Assembly (NCBI RefSeq): GCF_000219625.1
Contig: NC_018217.1
Coordinates: forward strand, 2,728,001 to 2,792,000
From: Zymoseptoria tritici IPO323
Lineage: Eukaryota; Ascomycota; Dothideomycetes; Mycosphaerellales; Mycosphaerellaceae
Direction of reading: 5' to 3'
Length of the DNA: 64,000 bases
Shown in pieces: positions 56,701 to 64,000 of the stretch (position 1 is the stretch's first letter; each line of letters begins with the position of its first letter). A program made the translations under genes and the position numbers. A model generated the notes under the pieces. The model did not search any database. It was not told where the DNA came from and saw only the letters and a program-made list of their open reading frames with translations.

Positions 56701-59700
56701 GTCCAACCTTGCTTGCCCTTGATCCTCTGGAGTACAGTGTCTTTGCGTTTGTCTCGCAGTCGGCGGAGATAGTCGACTTCTTTCGACACATCGAGATGCT
56801 TGATTCGATCTTGCAAGTGGTTTATGACATCGATAATGGTCGAGGCAGTGTCGGGATATGCGTTGACCTCCATGCCGTCACTTCGCACATTCAATTCGCG
56901 TTTGATCAATTGCTCCTCGTCAACCTTGTTGCTGAACTGCATGCCGATGTCCATGCTCACGTTTCCGCATGGTTTCAATAGTCCACGGTCCTTGATGTGA
57001 AGACTGGCGCCTATTCCTTGGATGTGAGCACGGACCTCGGGTATGAGCGAGTTTGTCTGTGATGCGAGAGCTCTATTCGAGGCGGTGGCATGCACAGGAC
57101 CAATTCCGAACTCAACCTCGGCGGTCGAGTGGCCGTTGCCCGCTGGTGTAGTGGCAGACACGCGCACCCCGAGCATTGCGATGCGACCGTCGTACGCGAT
57201 GTGACGCTCGAGACGGCTTCGCTCGAGGTCTGGCTTCTTCTCTGGGAACATTTCGGCCACGTGTAGTCTAATGTCTTCAACGCCAGATTGGATGGCCGAG
57301 ATCACACTTTGCACTTCCGGCTGGTTCAATACTCCAATAAGGCCTTGTATAGCTCCCGCGTCAACTTCAACCGTGTCAATAGTTGATGCGACAGAGATCG
57401 CAGTTCGATCCTTTCCGAGTTCAAGTCCGATATTTCCGTTGATGGGAGGCACCTCGACAATTCCCTGCGTGTGACGCTCGTTGCCGGAACTGTTCACAAA
57501 CGCATGACTCTGGCGGCCACTGTCGAAGTCGATGCTGAACTCTTTATCCTTCGACAGATTGGGCGCCATTCGGAAGCTTGCAGCATTACCTTGCAGCTGA
57601 TAGCTCAGAGCCTGAAGCAGGGACACCTCTACGTGCAGATTGCCGGAAAGCATAGCGAGATTGAGCTTTGGCAGCTGGGATCTTGTAGAAGAGGCTGAAG
57701 TCGGGCGCATGGCCTTCTTTTCTGAAGAGTTTGGGCCTGCCCCAGGCGATGCAATCTTGATGACCCTTTGGACCTGGGCGACCTCGTCTACAATGACGGT
57801 TTCGATGACATGCAGGATTCCTGGAATCTGTTCATTGACTGCGACCTGCAGATCTTCGTACGCAATGGCCAGCGTCACTGACGGAGGCTTGTGACCTCCT
57901 GCAGCGGCTTGGAGGTAATCAATGTACAAGCTGGGCGATGTGATGAGGGTCTGCCACAAGCGAGTGGTGGGTCCGTGCAGCTCGGTCACTGCTGTGTCGA
58001 AGTTGAGCAGCGCCGATACGCACTGCCCGTAATCGTCTTCAGCTGCTTCGCTAGTCCCAATCAATGACAGCTTCAACCCGTCCGCGCGAGACACGTGCCT
58101 CAAATTAGGCGTTTGCAATGTGATCGACCCGGTGTCGGTCGATAGCACAACGCTGACATCGTGTCGCGAAAGGCCATCTTCCAACGCTTGTGACGTAGTC
58201 CTCGACTCTGAAGTTTTGAGCCGAGACAACTGTGGTCGAGACTTGTCCACATTTGCCAAAACCTCTTCAGCGATCGTGAGCAACGTCCAGTCGAAATGAA
58301 GCGCTGTAGTCCCGGTCTGCACCTGTAGGAGAGTTTGCGTTCGGCGGTTCTCCTCCACAAGCAGCAATCCTTCAGGTCGGATCGGTGGAGTATTTTCGGC
58401 GCCTAGCGACATTCCCTCCATCACCACGTCGCTCGTACCGCCAGAATGCTCGACTGCGACTCTAAGGATGCCTGACTGGACAGTCACGGTCAAAGGCTTT
58501 GCTTCGGCAGACTTCGACTTCTTGGCCTCCTTCGAGCCAGTAAGAGTTTTCGAAGCAATAGTTTGGTTGGCGTTGGGAACATCCCAATTCCGCCATTGCG
58601 TCCAGCTCGTGAGAGCTTTGATGGTCTCGTCGTCGGCAGCAGCGATGCTCTTCGCTTTGACGCTCTCCTCAAGCTCATCAAACACACTCTGAGGCAGACT
58701 CTGCATGACATAGCGGAGCCTTGAGACAATCTTCCAGGAATCGGTGTTCCGAAAATGGTCAGGAAAGGCACGCAGCGTGTAGACCATACGCGCCATGAAT
58801 GCCGGGTCGCTAATCTGCTCGCCATGCTGCGTCAAAAGAAATGCGAGCAGCTGCAGTCGGGCGAGCTTCTGCTGAGAGCTCCGCTCGAATCTAGTTATGA
58901 CATCGGCCGCGACTGGCACAAGCTTCATGGCAAGTTGAGTGATATAGGTCGTTTGGGATCCGTCCACAATCAACGAAGTTTCTCGAAGCGAAAGGTGCAC
59001 AGCGTCCGTATCAGCAAGAGCAAACCACACTAGAGCATCATTGATTCCAAAGTGCAGAGCAGGAGCCGCTTTCGATGAGTCACGGCATTGCTTCAACGTT
59101 AGATCGAGCTTTGAGAGCAATGTATGTAAGGCCAGGCAATGTGCGGGCTTGTCTTCGGACAGGCAGTTTCGTATTCTGACATGTGTCTCGAGGGAGTCCA
59201 GGATCAGATCGACTTGATCCTCGATTTGGTCGTGGTCTACCGTCGCAATGCGCATGTGAGCTCCTTGCAATTCGCAGTGAACCTCAAGTACTAGTGGGTG
59301 GCCATTGCGTGACAGACTGCTGCTCTGCACAGCGCCCATCAATCCAATCTGGAAATCGTCCATCACTTCGCGAGGGTTCCGAGGGAGGACTTTCCGAACC
59401 AGTTCGGACACAGTGATCGCCACACGCGGCTCCAAATAGGCCCGGATACCTGGCACGATCTTGATGAATATGCTCTGGTGCTCTGCGTCCTGGTCGATCT
59501 TGATGTCCTCTATTGCATCCACAATTGATGCTGCCTCGGACTCCGACTCGTCCTGCCTGGGCAAAGCAGGAAACCCAGGGACGTTACTCTCGTCGGGCTC
59601 TACCGTTTCCATTGGATAGCACGGTTCTGAGTATGAGCTTGAGAAAGCGATGGTGGACAAGGACAGACCAGGTCGAGATATCTCAGCATGATTTGGACCA

Positions 59701-62700
59701 GGCGGGCGTGAACGAGTGGACCTGGACGAGCTCGAGCGGCTGCTGCCACGAAGAGAGTGGAACGAGGCAGAAGTACCACCGGTGGATCTCTCCGAGGTCC
59801 TGTTGCGAACGCCTGGCCGCGCCGAAAGCGTTGTAAGCCGACCATTGCGAAGAGACGAAGCCAGTGAGTTTTGAGAGCTCATGTGGCGCAGTTGCTTTCC
59901 GCCGACTGCACTGATGCTGGATTTTAAAGAGGCTGGTCGATGGGCACCAGTAGCAGACTTCTTCAATGGGACAGGCATCGGTGGGTATGGCATTGCGGGA
60001 GGTTCGAAAGGCAGGTCATCCTCCTCTTTGATTGGAGCATCGATTTCCGGTCGTAACAGGAATGGGAATCTGTTCGTTCGCTGGTCATGCAACCTGAAAT
60101 GACTCTGCTGCTTTCTCGTCTCCACATCAAAGTGCAGTTTCCGCCCAAGCACATCGATCGTCATGCCGGTCTGAAAGAATGCATATGTCCTCGCAAGGTG
60201 CCTCCGCTTGTCGCGCAGGCGATTGCGAGTTGCGCTGCGCCCATCTACGCAGGCCAGTGTGAGTTTCGGAACGATGACATTGACGCGCTGCGAGAAACTG
60301 TCACTGGCCCAGTCCGACGTCTCCACTGTGATTGGATCGAGGTGAAGTAGCAGGGCGTCTTTGCCCACGTGTAGCCAGAGTCGTACGTAGTCAGTGCGTA
60401 CCTGGACGAAAGAGGCATCGAGCGCGACAGCTGGTGAACTGACGGGCAATGCGTTCTCCGCATCGCCGATGCTAAACGCAAACGCTTGTCCGGCCAGCGC
60501 AAGATCACGGACGAAGGTCGTTGATAGCTCTCCCTTGACTTTGCCGATATCGATGTCCCATTGGCTGACGTATGCGTCTTCATTCGGAGGCAGGCCAAAG
60601 GCACGGTGTCCATTGAGGTCCACGTGAGCCACAAAGAGCTGGGTACCAGATGCGTTCTCGGCCGCATCGTCCGTGTCGTCCGATGCCGCAGTCCCCGAGA
60701 GAAAGCTCAATGGCGATAGTTGAAGGCTCATGTCCAGGTAGTAGCTGGCGATACGGAGATCTAGATCAGCTCGCGGAAGGTCGATGCGCACATACTCCTC
60801 GCAAGAATATATGTTCGTAGGAACAAACACAGTCGCGTCCTCTGCCACAATACAGAGAATCACATCCAGTTCATTGATCGAAGACGGCTTGGGAAAACTG
60901 GCTGTCTTGCGATTTGCTTCTTCCAAGTCGTCGCTTGCACCTTGAAATTCTTCCAGAGTTTTGAAATGCATGTAGTCGCCGAAGTAATTCTCCTTCAGGC
61001 TGACCAGCTGTCGAACGAAGAAGCCGTAAGCCTGAAGCGAAAGGCCACTTCCAACAATGTCCATACGAAGCACGTCGACGTTGCCGATTTTGGCTTCCTG
61101 GTTGGAGCTGTACGAGCCCTTCAAAGTCAGCCCTGGCAGTTCCACCATAGTCTTCTGCTGGACGAAGGCACGCAAAGTGCTGCCCGGCGGGCTGAACATC
61201 TGCATGCGCATGTCATGTCCGACAACATCAAAGGTGATTGCATTCGTCTTCGGTCGATAGTTCTCCATCGGAATGCCAAGGATCGCATGTAGTTGGCCCT
61301 CGATTGTAAGAAAGTTATTACGTTCGAAATCCGCCGGGTCGTTGATGATGTTCGCATCGTTAACGTTCAAATACATCACAAAATCTTTGAGAGTGAGGTC
61401 GAGCTGATAGTTGTACGGGACGAAAGTAAAGAATTCGGAGGGTGCCCCAGATGCCCAGTCGTTGACCAGATCGATGATGAGGAATAGGTGATCGCGCAGG
61501 ATGAAGAGCTCCATATTATTCACGACAATGTTGAACGGCCACTTTCGCAGGGAGTTCCAGGTCAGAGGTTGTGATATGTCGGCTTCGAGAGCCAGCGGCC
61601 CTGATTGCCACAAGAGGCCGTGATTCACGCTTGATGACATTTCAAGACCTTTGACGTCCAGATCGAGCGTGTTTCGATAGCCCACAGACCGAGGAAACAT
61701 GTCCATGACATAGTTGACAACCGAATCCTTCTTGACGGTGATATCGAGCCAGCCGTACGGCCGTGCATCCACAGGCGCTGTGGCTTGCTTTCCTTTCCGA
61801 CGCTTTCCTCGATGTTTCTTCCAATGCCCGCCCTTGCTGGCTTCGTTGCTTTGATTGTCTGTCGGTCTTGCCGCTTTGTCTGCACGCCCTTTCCATCGAG
61901 AATCCTTCGACTCTTCTCGTGAAGGTATCCTGAGTACAACGTCCTCCTCGACGATGACGACGATCTTGAAGATCGTACAGACTCGGAACTCGCCAGGCAA
62001 AAGAGGCTTCGCTGGTGTCGCATCGACGCAAGGAGCAGGAAAAAAGACGCTTTGAAGATTCACGCGCTGCCGGTCAGCCCACGGGCCGTAGACCACGAAA
62101 CCTCCATGGACGCCAAGATCCATACCATATTCCGGCGGCGGAGAGCCGTTGATATCATCCTCGTACTTTGAACTCAGCGGAGACTGAGGATCGATCTGTT
62201 GATCACGCACAAGGCCTGCCATGTCCCAGTAAAAGCGCATGGTCACTCTGTCGATTTCTGCAAGCTGTGAGGCTTTGGCGTACTCGACATCCTGCCACTC
62301 GTCGTGCTCATTCACGTCGGTGTCATCAAGATAACGTTTCAAACCATGCCACTGTGCCGCACCTGAAGCGAGTCCTTGGAAGTTATTGCCGGATCGTAGC
62401 CCTCCATGGCCCATCTGCACGGATGCAGCGCGTAGAGAGGCTGCGCTATCACTAGACCTGCGAAAGAACGCTCCAAACTTGCTCAGCCTACTGCGTACTT
62501 TGCGTGCTGTGCGTACGACAGGTCTGCTGGGGGAAGGTTTCTGAGCGAGCTCCTTGTCGTGCAAAATGTGTTGAGCGGCATCAAGTTGGTGCGCCTTGAA
62601 ATCCCGGTTCGGCTTCATGGCAACATTCACTTTTTCGACCGTGAAATTGAACAGTAACTTCCATGCGTCCAAGGGACCCGCATGGCCTGCATCGACGGAG

Positions 62701-63551
62701 CCTTGAGACTTCTCTGCCTTTGCCACCAGTACGTTTGTCGTGTTCTCGTTGCCGATAGCCGCTGCAGCACGTCTACATTCAACCTTGATCGGGAAGATGC
62801 GCAAGAAGAAAGGCAGTTCGGGCTTTCCTGGAGACATAGCGCTCGCGGATGTGTTCTGAGTCTCTGTCTTTTCAACTTGGTCTTTCTGACTAAGGTCCGT
62901 CCCAAGTCCAGACTCTGACGTTGGTGGAGAAGCATGGCCATTGTGTGGAGAGCCTGAGGGATTGTCCGTCGACTTCCCAAACGTAGCTTCAACAATGTTG
63001 TCGTAGAGAGGACTGCGGTTGTATATGAAAGCTTCAACGCCTGCCACCTTGACTGATATCCTGCATGGCAACTCTTTCTTAGGCTTGGTGGAAGCCTTCT
63101 CCTCGTTTCCAATGCTTCTCGCACGCTTCCGAGGCTTTTCGTGACCACTCTCGGGGCTGTCCTCGGTGTCCGTGGCTGTACTCGGGGACCGTCTATCGCT
63201 TGCGAGGTCAATACCCTGGAAGACTTCGGCCTCCTGCACCAGTCGCAACCAGTACCTCCAGGTGATGTGACCCTCGTAGACGTATACCGTGACATTGTGA
63301 GCGTGATATCGTATGCTCTTGAAGAATATGCGGCCTCCGAGCAAGCTAATCTGAAGCGAGGATATGTCGATGTATGCCTTGTAATTGCGCCAAGTGTACC
63401 ATCGGATTGCGTAAGACACGAGAGTGGCGAATAGGCGGTTGAAGTAGAACAAGAAGAAGAGCGCAAGCACGCCGATTACGAGTATCTCAACCTGGAATAC
63501 CCAGTTGAATTGGCCCTCGCCGCTGAGCGGTTGTGCCTGCAAGCCAGACAT
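53796..63551 (-). CDS. csf1: Csf1/BLTP1-type bridge-like lipid transfer protein
   Basis: This single exon encodes 3,251 residues, uninterrupted over 9.76 kb. The N-terminus has one hydrophobic anchor (FQVEILVIGVLALFFLFYFN) followed by YAIRWYTWRNYKAYIDISSL and SLLGGRIFFKSIRYH. This is the chorein-like entry of the yeast Csf1/animal BLTP1 (tweek) family, whose long beta-rich groove is thought to move lipids between membranes. HNVTVYVYEGHITWRYWL follows, as in Csf1. Downstream are repeated beta-strand-rich RBG-type segments separated by Ser-rich linkers (for example residues ~1130-1320). Length is somewhat above yeast Csf1. Membrane contact site action is a family inference. FMP27/Hobbit was considered but its N-terminus differs. 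Confidence 0.9.
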   Translation of the reverse strand: MSGLQAQPLSGEGQFNWVFQVEILVIGVLALFFLFYFNRLFATLVSYAIRWYTWRNYKAYIDISSLQISLLGGRIFFKSIRYHAHNVTVYVYEGHITWRYWLRLVQEAEVFQGIDLASDRRSPSTATDTEDSPESGHEKPRKRARSIGNEEKASTKPKKELPCRISVKVAGVEAFIYNRSPLYDNIVEATFGKSTDNPSGSPHNGHASPPTSESGLGTDLSQKDQVEKTETQNTSASAMSPGKPELPFFLRIFPIKVECRRAAAAIGNENTTNVLVAKAEKSQGSVDAGHAGPLDAWKLLFNFTVEKVNVAMKPNRDFKAHQLDAAQHILHDKELAQKPSPSRPVVRTARKVRSRLSKFGAFFRRSSDSAASLRAASVQMGHGGLRSGNNFQGLASGAAQWHGLKRYLDDTDVNEHDEWQDVEYAKASQLAEIDRVTMRFYWDMAGLVRDQQIDPQSPLSSKYEDDINGSPPPEYGMDLGVHGGFVVYGPWADRQRVNLQSVFFPAPCVDATPAKPLLPGEFRVCTIFKIVVIVEEDVVLRIPSREESKDSRWKGRADKAARPTDNQSNEASKGGHWKKHRGKRRKGKQATAPVDARPYGWLDITVKKDSVVNYVMDMFPRSVGYRNTLDLDVKGLEMSSSVNHGLLWQSGPLALEADISQPLTWNSLRKWPFNIVVNNMELFILRDHLFLIIDLVNDWASGAPSEFFTFVPYNYQLDLTLKDFVMYLNVNDANIINDPADFERNNFLTIEGQLHAILGIPMENYRPKTNAITFDVVGHDMRMQMFSPPGSTLRAFVQQKTMVELPGLTLKGSYSSNQEAKIGNVDVLRMDIVGSGLSLQAYGFFVRQLVSLKENYFGDYMHFKTLEEFQGASDDLEEANRKTASFPKPSSINELDVILCIVAEDATVFVPTNIYSCEEYVRIDLPRADLDLRIASYYLDMSLQLSPLSFLSGTAASDDTDDAAENASGTQLFVAHVDLNGHRAFGLPPNEDAYVSQWDIDIGKVKGELSTTFVRDLALAGQAFAFSIGDAENALPVSSPAVALDASFVQVRTDYVRLWLHVGKDALLLHLDPITVETSDWASDSFSQRVNVIVPKLTLACVDGRSATRNRLRDKRRHLARTYAFFQTGMTIDVLGRKLHFDVETRKQQSHFRLHDQRTNRFPFLLRPEIDAPIKEEDDLPFEPPAMPYPPMPVPLKKSATGAHRPASLKSSISAVGGKQLRHMSSQNSLASSLRNGRLTTLSARPGVRNRTSERSTGGTSASFHSLRGSSRSSSSRSTRSRPPGPNHAEISRPGLSLSTIAFSSSYSEPCYPMETVEPDESNVPGFPALPRQDESESEAASIVDAIEDIKIDQDAEHQSIFIKIVPGIRAYLEPRVAITVSELVRKVLPRNPREVMDDFQIGLMGAVQSSSLSRNGHPLVLEVHCELQGAHMRIATVDHDQIEDQVDLILDSLETHVRIRNCLSEDKPAHCLALHTLLSKLDLTLKQCRDSSKAAPALHFGINDALVWFALADTDAVHLSLRETSLIVDGSQTTYITQLAMKLVPVAADVITRFERSSQQKLARLQLLAFLLTQHGEQISDPAFMARMVYTLRAFPDHFRNTDSWKIVSRLRYVMQSLPQSVFDELEESVKAKSIAAADDETIKALTSWTQWRNWDVPNANQTIASKTLTGSKEAKKSKSAEAKPLTVTVQSGILRVAVEHSGGTSDVVMEGMSLGAENTPPIRPEGLLLVEENRRTQTLLQVQTGTTALHFDWTLLTIAEEVLANVDKSRPQLSRLKTSESRTTSQALEDGLSRHDVSVVLSTDTGSITLQTPNLRHVSRADGLKLSLIGTSEAAEDDYGQCVSALLNFDTAVTELHGPTTRLWQTLITSPSLYIDYLQAAAGGHKPPSVTLAIAYEDLQVAVNEQIPGILHVIETVIVDEVAQVQRVIKIASPGAGPNSSEKKAMRPTSASSTRSQLPKLNLAMLSGNLHVEVSLLQALSYQLQGNAASFRMAPNLSKDKEFSIDFDSGRQSHAFVNSSGNERHTQGIVEVPPINGNIGLELGKDRTAISVASTIDTVEVDAGAIQGLIGVLNQPEVQSVISAIQSGVEDIRLHVAEMFPEKKPDLERSRLERHIAYDGRIAMLGVRVSATTPAGNGHSTAEVEFGIGPVHATASNRALASQTNSLIPEVRAHIQGIGASLHIKDRGLLKPCGNVSMDIGMQFSNKVDEEQLIKRELNVRSDGMEVNAYPDTASTIIDVINHLQDRIKHLDVSKEVDYLRRLRDKRKDTVLQRIKGKQGWTSDEELPFSPADLLSIETNVLLTDIQVCWLVDDSFAATSSSNVDDLIFSIESVQFTTKAGSQARLSIYDVLLQLAKKQQSRIQRSLNSALLPEVGFSVAYWKQDKDRSLAFKATGKPLDLRLESKFMLPLSAAQRSIETAIEHFKSGTATWKSMPTASGAPRRTMFDTKRMTSLLIEADFAGAQVYLQGSRQDKTLVSLAAAAARQQGAKHGRYGQFAADGAVMNTTLTAPGIAFKLEYNSHEIRPSISGEIMIDASSNKLLPNVVPLILEVTESVKTVMQSQSRKPSLAADKRLPTPESKAQKFFEDDSLANADPAKFFGKTKVDLGFRVSKQEFGLTCQPIARVDAKASLDDFYVTMNTIDSDEHGHFFAMSAVVTGLKTEVKHMYSREPTFSFDMDSVVLSAMNNKHLNGKPGVSAILNINPTRIVINGKQFQDLLLFREIWIPPEIRHAARQSSANPTASSPTPKTDDFFVQRYQNVAAAAAFPWDATVSIKKLAVDLDLGQSIGKSSFTIENLWASQQKSSNWEQNLCIGLDEMAINSTGRMSGFIELKKLGVRTSIKWPEAETETSVRTTPFIQASVGFQKLRAKAAFDYQAFAFADIESFDFLMYNVREQGASADRLVAVLDCEKAYVFCTSTSPAQAFGLYQAFDRLIQEKQTAYVQSLRDIEKHLRRESTAVPTRFGPQIPDSPVLAREKKSSISLHTDVVVTMGAVCFGVYPSTFFDSQMLKLEANNIQARFAVGLERGMITSGLGMTLGQLQVALSSARKLTAVPKALDVSVDEVIANALNAKGGIILRVPKVVASMQTWQTADTNSVDYIFKSLFDGKIDVGWNLSRINFIKGMWMSHSRAFASRTGKALPESAVKITAGTQSADESQGGGESDAQPEKITAEINLPQSRYEYRALEEPIIETPQLRDMGEATPPLEWIGLNRDRLPNVTHQIIIVSLLEVCKEVEEAYEKILGSS

Positions 63552-63932
63552 CGTTCCTGGTCGCGTACGCCGTCAATTGCACGCGCGTCATGTTGTTAGC
63601 ATGTCCCTGGAGTAGTCCTCGAGCTTCAACCTGGTCCAGTGCAGTGCGATATAGGTGGGCAGGTAAGGTAGTGTCCTTCTCGGATAGGAATCGCAGTTGT
63701 CGCAATGATCTCCAAGGGGATGTGCAGGTGCGGTGGTGGAGCTATGATCACATGCAAAGCCAAAAGCCGAACGGAGCTGTCTCCGTGCTAGCGCGCGCCC
63801 GTTCCGTCTGACTAGCTCTCCAAATTGTCCATTGAAGCTCCATCAACTTCCTCAATCTACTTTGCACACCTGACAAAATTTGGCCCTCTCACGACAATCC
63901 GCTGCGCGCCAAACAGCGACTCTAGATCCAGG
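63552..63932. promoter_or_regulatory. Divergent upstream region of Csf1-like and PWI-domain genes
   Basis: These 381 bp separate two start codons on opposite strands. No TATA box is clear. Confidence 0.45.
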
Positions 63933-64000
63933 ATGCTCTTGGACGATGCGCAGTCCGAGCTGCTCAAGAACTGGATCATCAAACGGCTCGAGGACGTAAG
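63933..64000 (+). CDS. Start of a PWI/RRM-type RNA-binding protein gene (partial)
   Basis: The window ends inside the first intron. Exon 1 (63933-63995) encodes MLLDDAQSELLKNWIIKRLE plus Asp, followed by GTAAG. This opening, with the helix ending in Ile-Lys-Arg-Leu-Glu-Asp, resembles the PWI-domain start of fungal CCCH zinc-finger/RRM proteins related to RBM26/27, which act in nuclear RNA handling. Only 21 residues are visible, so the call relies on the N-terminal pattern. Confidence 0.6.
   Translation, partial: MLLDDAQSELLKNWIIKRLEDV

Noticed and set aside
1..64000. tRNA or rRNA genes
   Set aside because: I looked for T-loop GGTTCGA-type boxes and cloverleaf context on both strands and found none convincing. 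A covariance-model scan would be decisive.

Overview
The window is nuclear DNA from a filamentous ascomycete (Pezizomycotina). The evidence is short GT-AG introns of about 46-70 nt with CTAAC/CTGAC-like branch sites, eukaryotic housekeeping genes (eEF2, an RNA polymerase III subunit, Cse1, Puf, Cdc50, Csf1) and a fungal-type secretome and transporter set. A dothideomycete is my best guess from protein flavour, but the sequence does not prove it. Genes lie on both strands without operons. I found no tRNA, rRNA, transposon or CRISPR array.

Layout. 0.9-7 kb, all leftward: a secreted M43-type metalloprotease, a four-exon Cdc50/Lem3 flippase subunit and a sugar transporter with a long acidic N-terminal extension. 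7.7-16.5 kb: a divergent pair sharing a 529-bp promoter region, made of a 1,745-residue HSP90-like-ATPase (DUF3684-type) protein and the importin-alpha exporter Cse1. 16.5-21 kb is gene-poor and leads into a secreted CAP/PR-1-like protein. 23.7-29 kb holds a convergent pair: a SPATA20/DUF255 thioredoxin-fold protein and a FCP1/NIF-like HAD protein. A small Cys-containing protein follows. 31-40 kb: a Puf4/Mpt5-type RNA-binding protein and RPC2 are divergent over 1.6 kb. 40.6-42.8 kb: a mitochondrial conserved protein and an NAD-dependent epimerase are divergent. 43.1-43.8 kb is a minisatellite block next to a small Cys-rich ORF. 44.3-49.7 kb, leftward: a LAT-type amino-acid permease, an amidase with an in-frame stop codon and an alpha/beta hydrolase. 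50-63.6 kb, leftward: eEF2 and the 3,251-residue Csf1/BLTP1-like lipid-transfer protein. The last 68 bp start a PWI/RRM-type gene.

Several genes act in common processes: membrane lipid handling (Cdc50, Csf1), nuclear transport and RNA metabolism (Cse1, Puf, RPC2, the PWI protein, eEF2) and nutrient uptake (sugar and amino-acid transporters). There is no biosynthetic cluster signature. The most unusual observations are a Wss1/WLM-like HExxHxxxxxH motif created by splicing at the C-terminus of the HSP90-like ATPase protein; a 90-bp minisatellite beside a small Cys-rich gene; a single nonsense codon in an otherwise intact amidase; a GC-AG intron in RPC2; a 27-nt microexon in the Puf gene; and a 57-nt translatable intron in CSE1.
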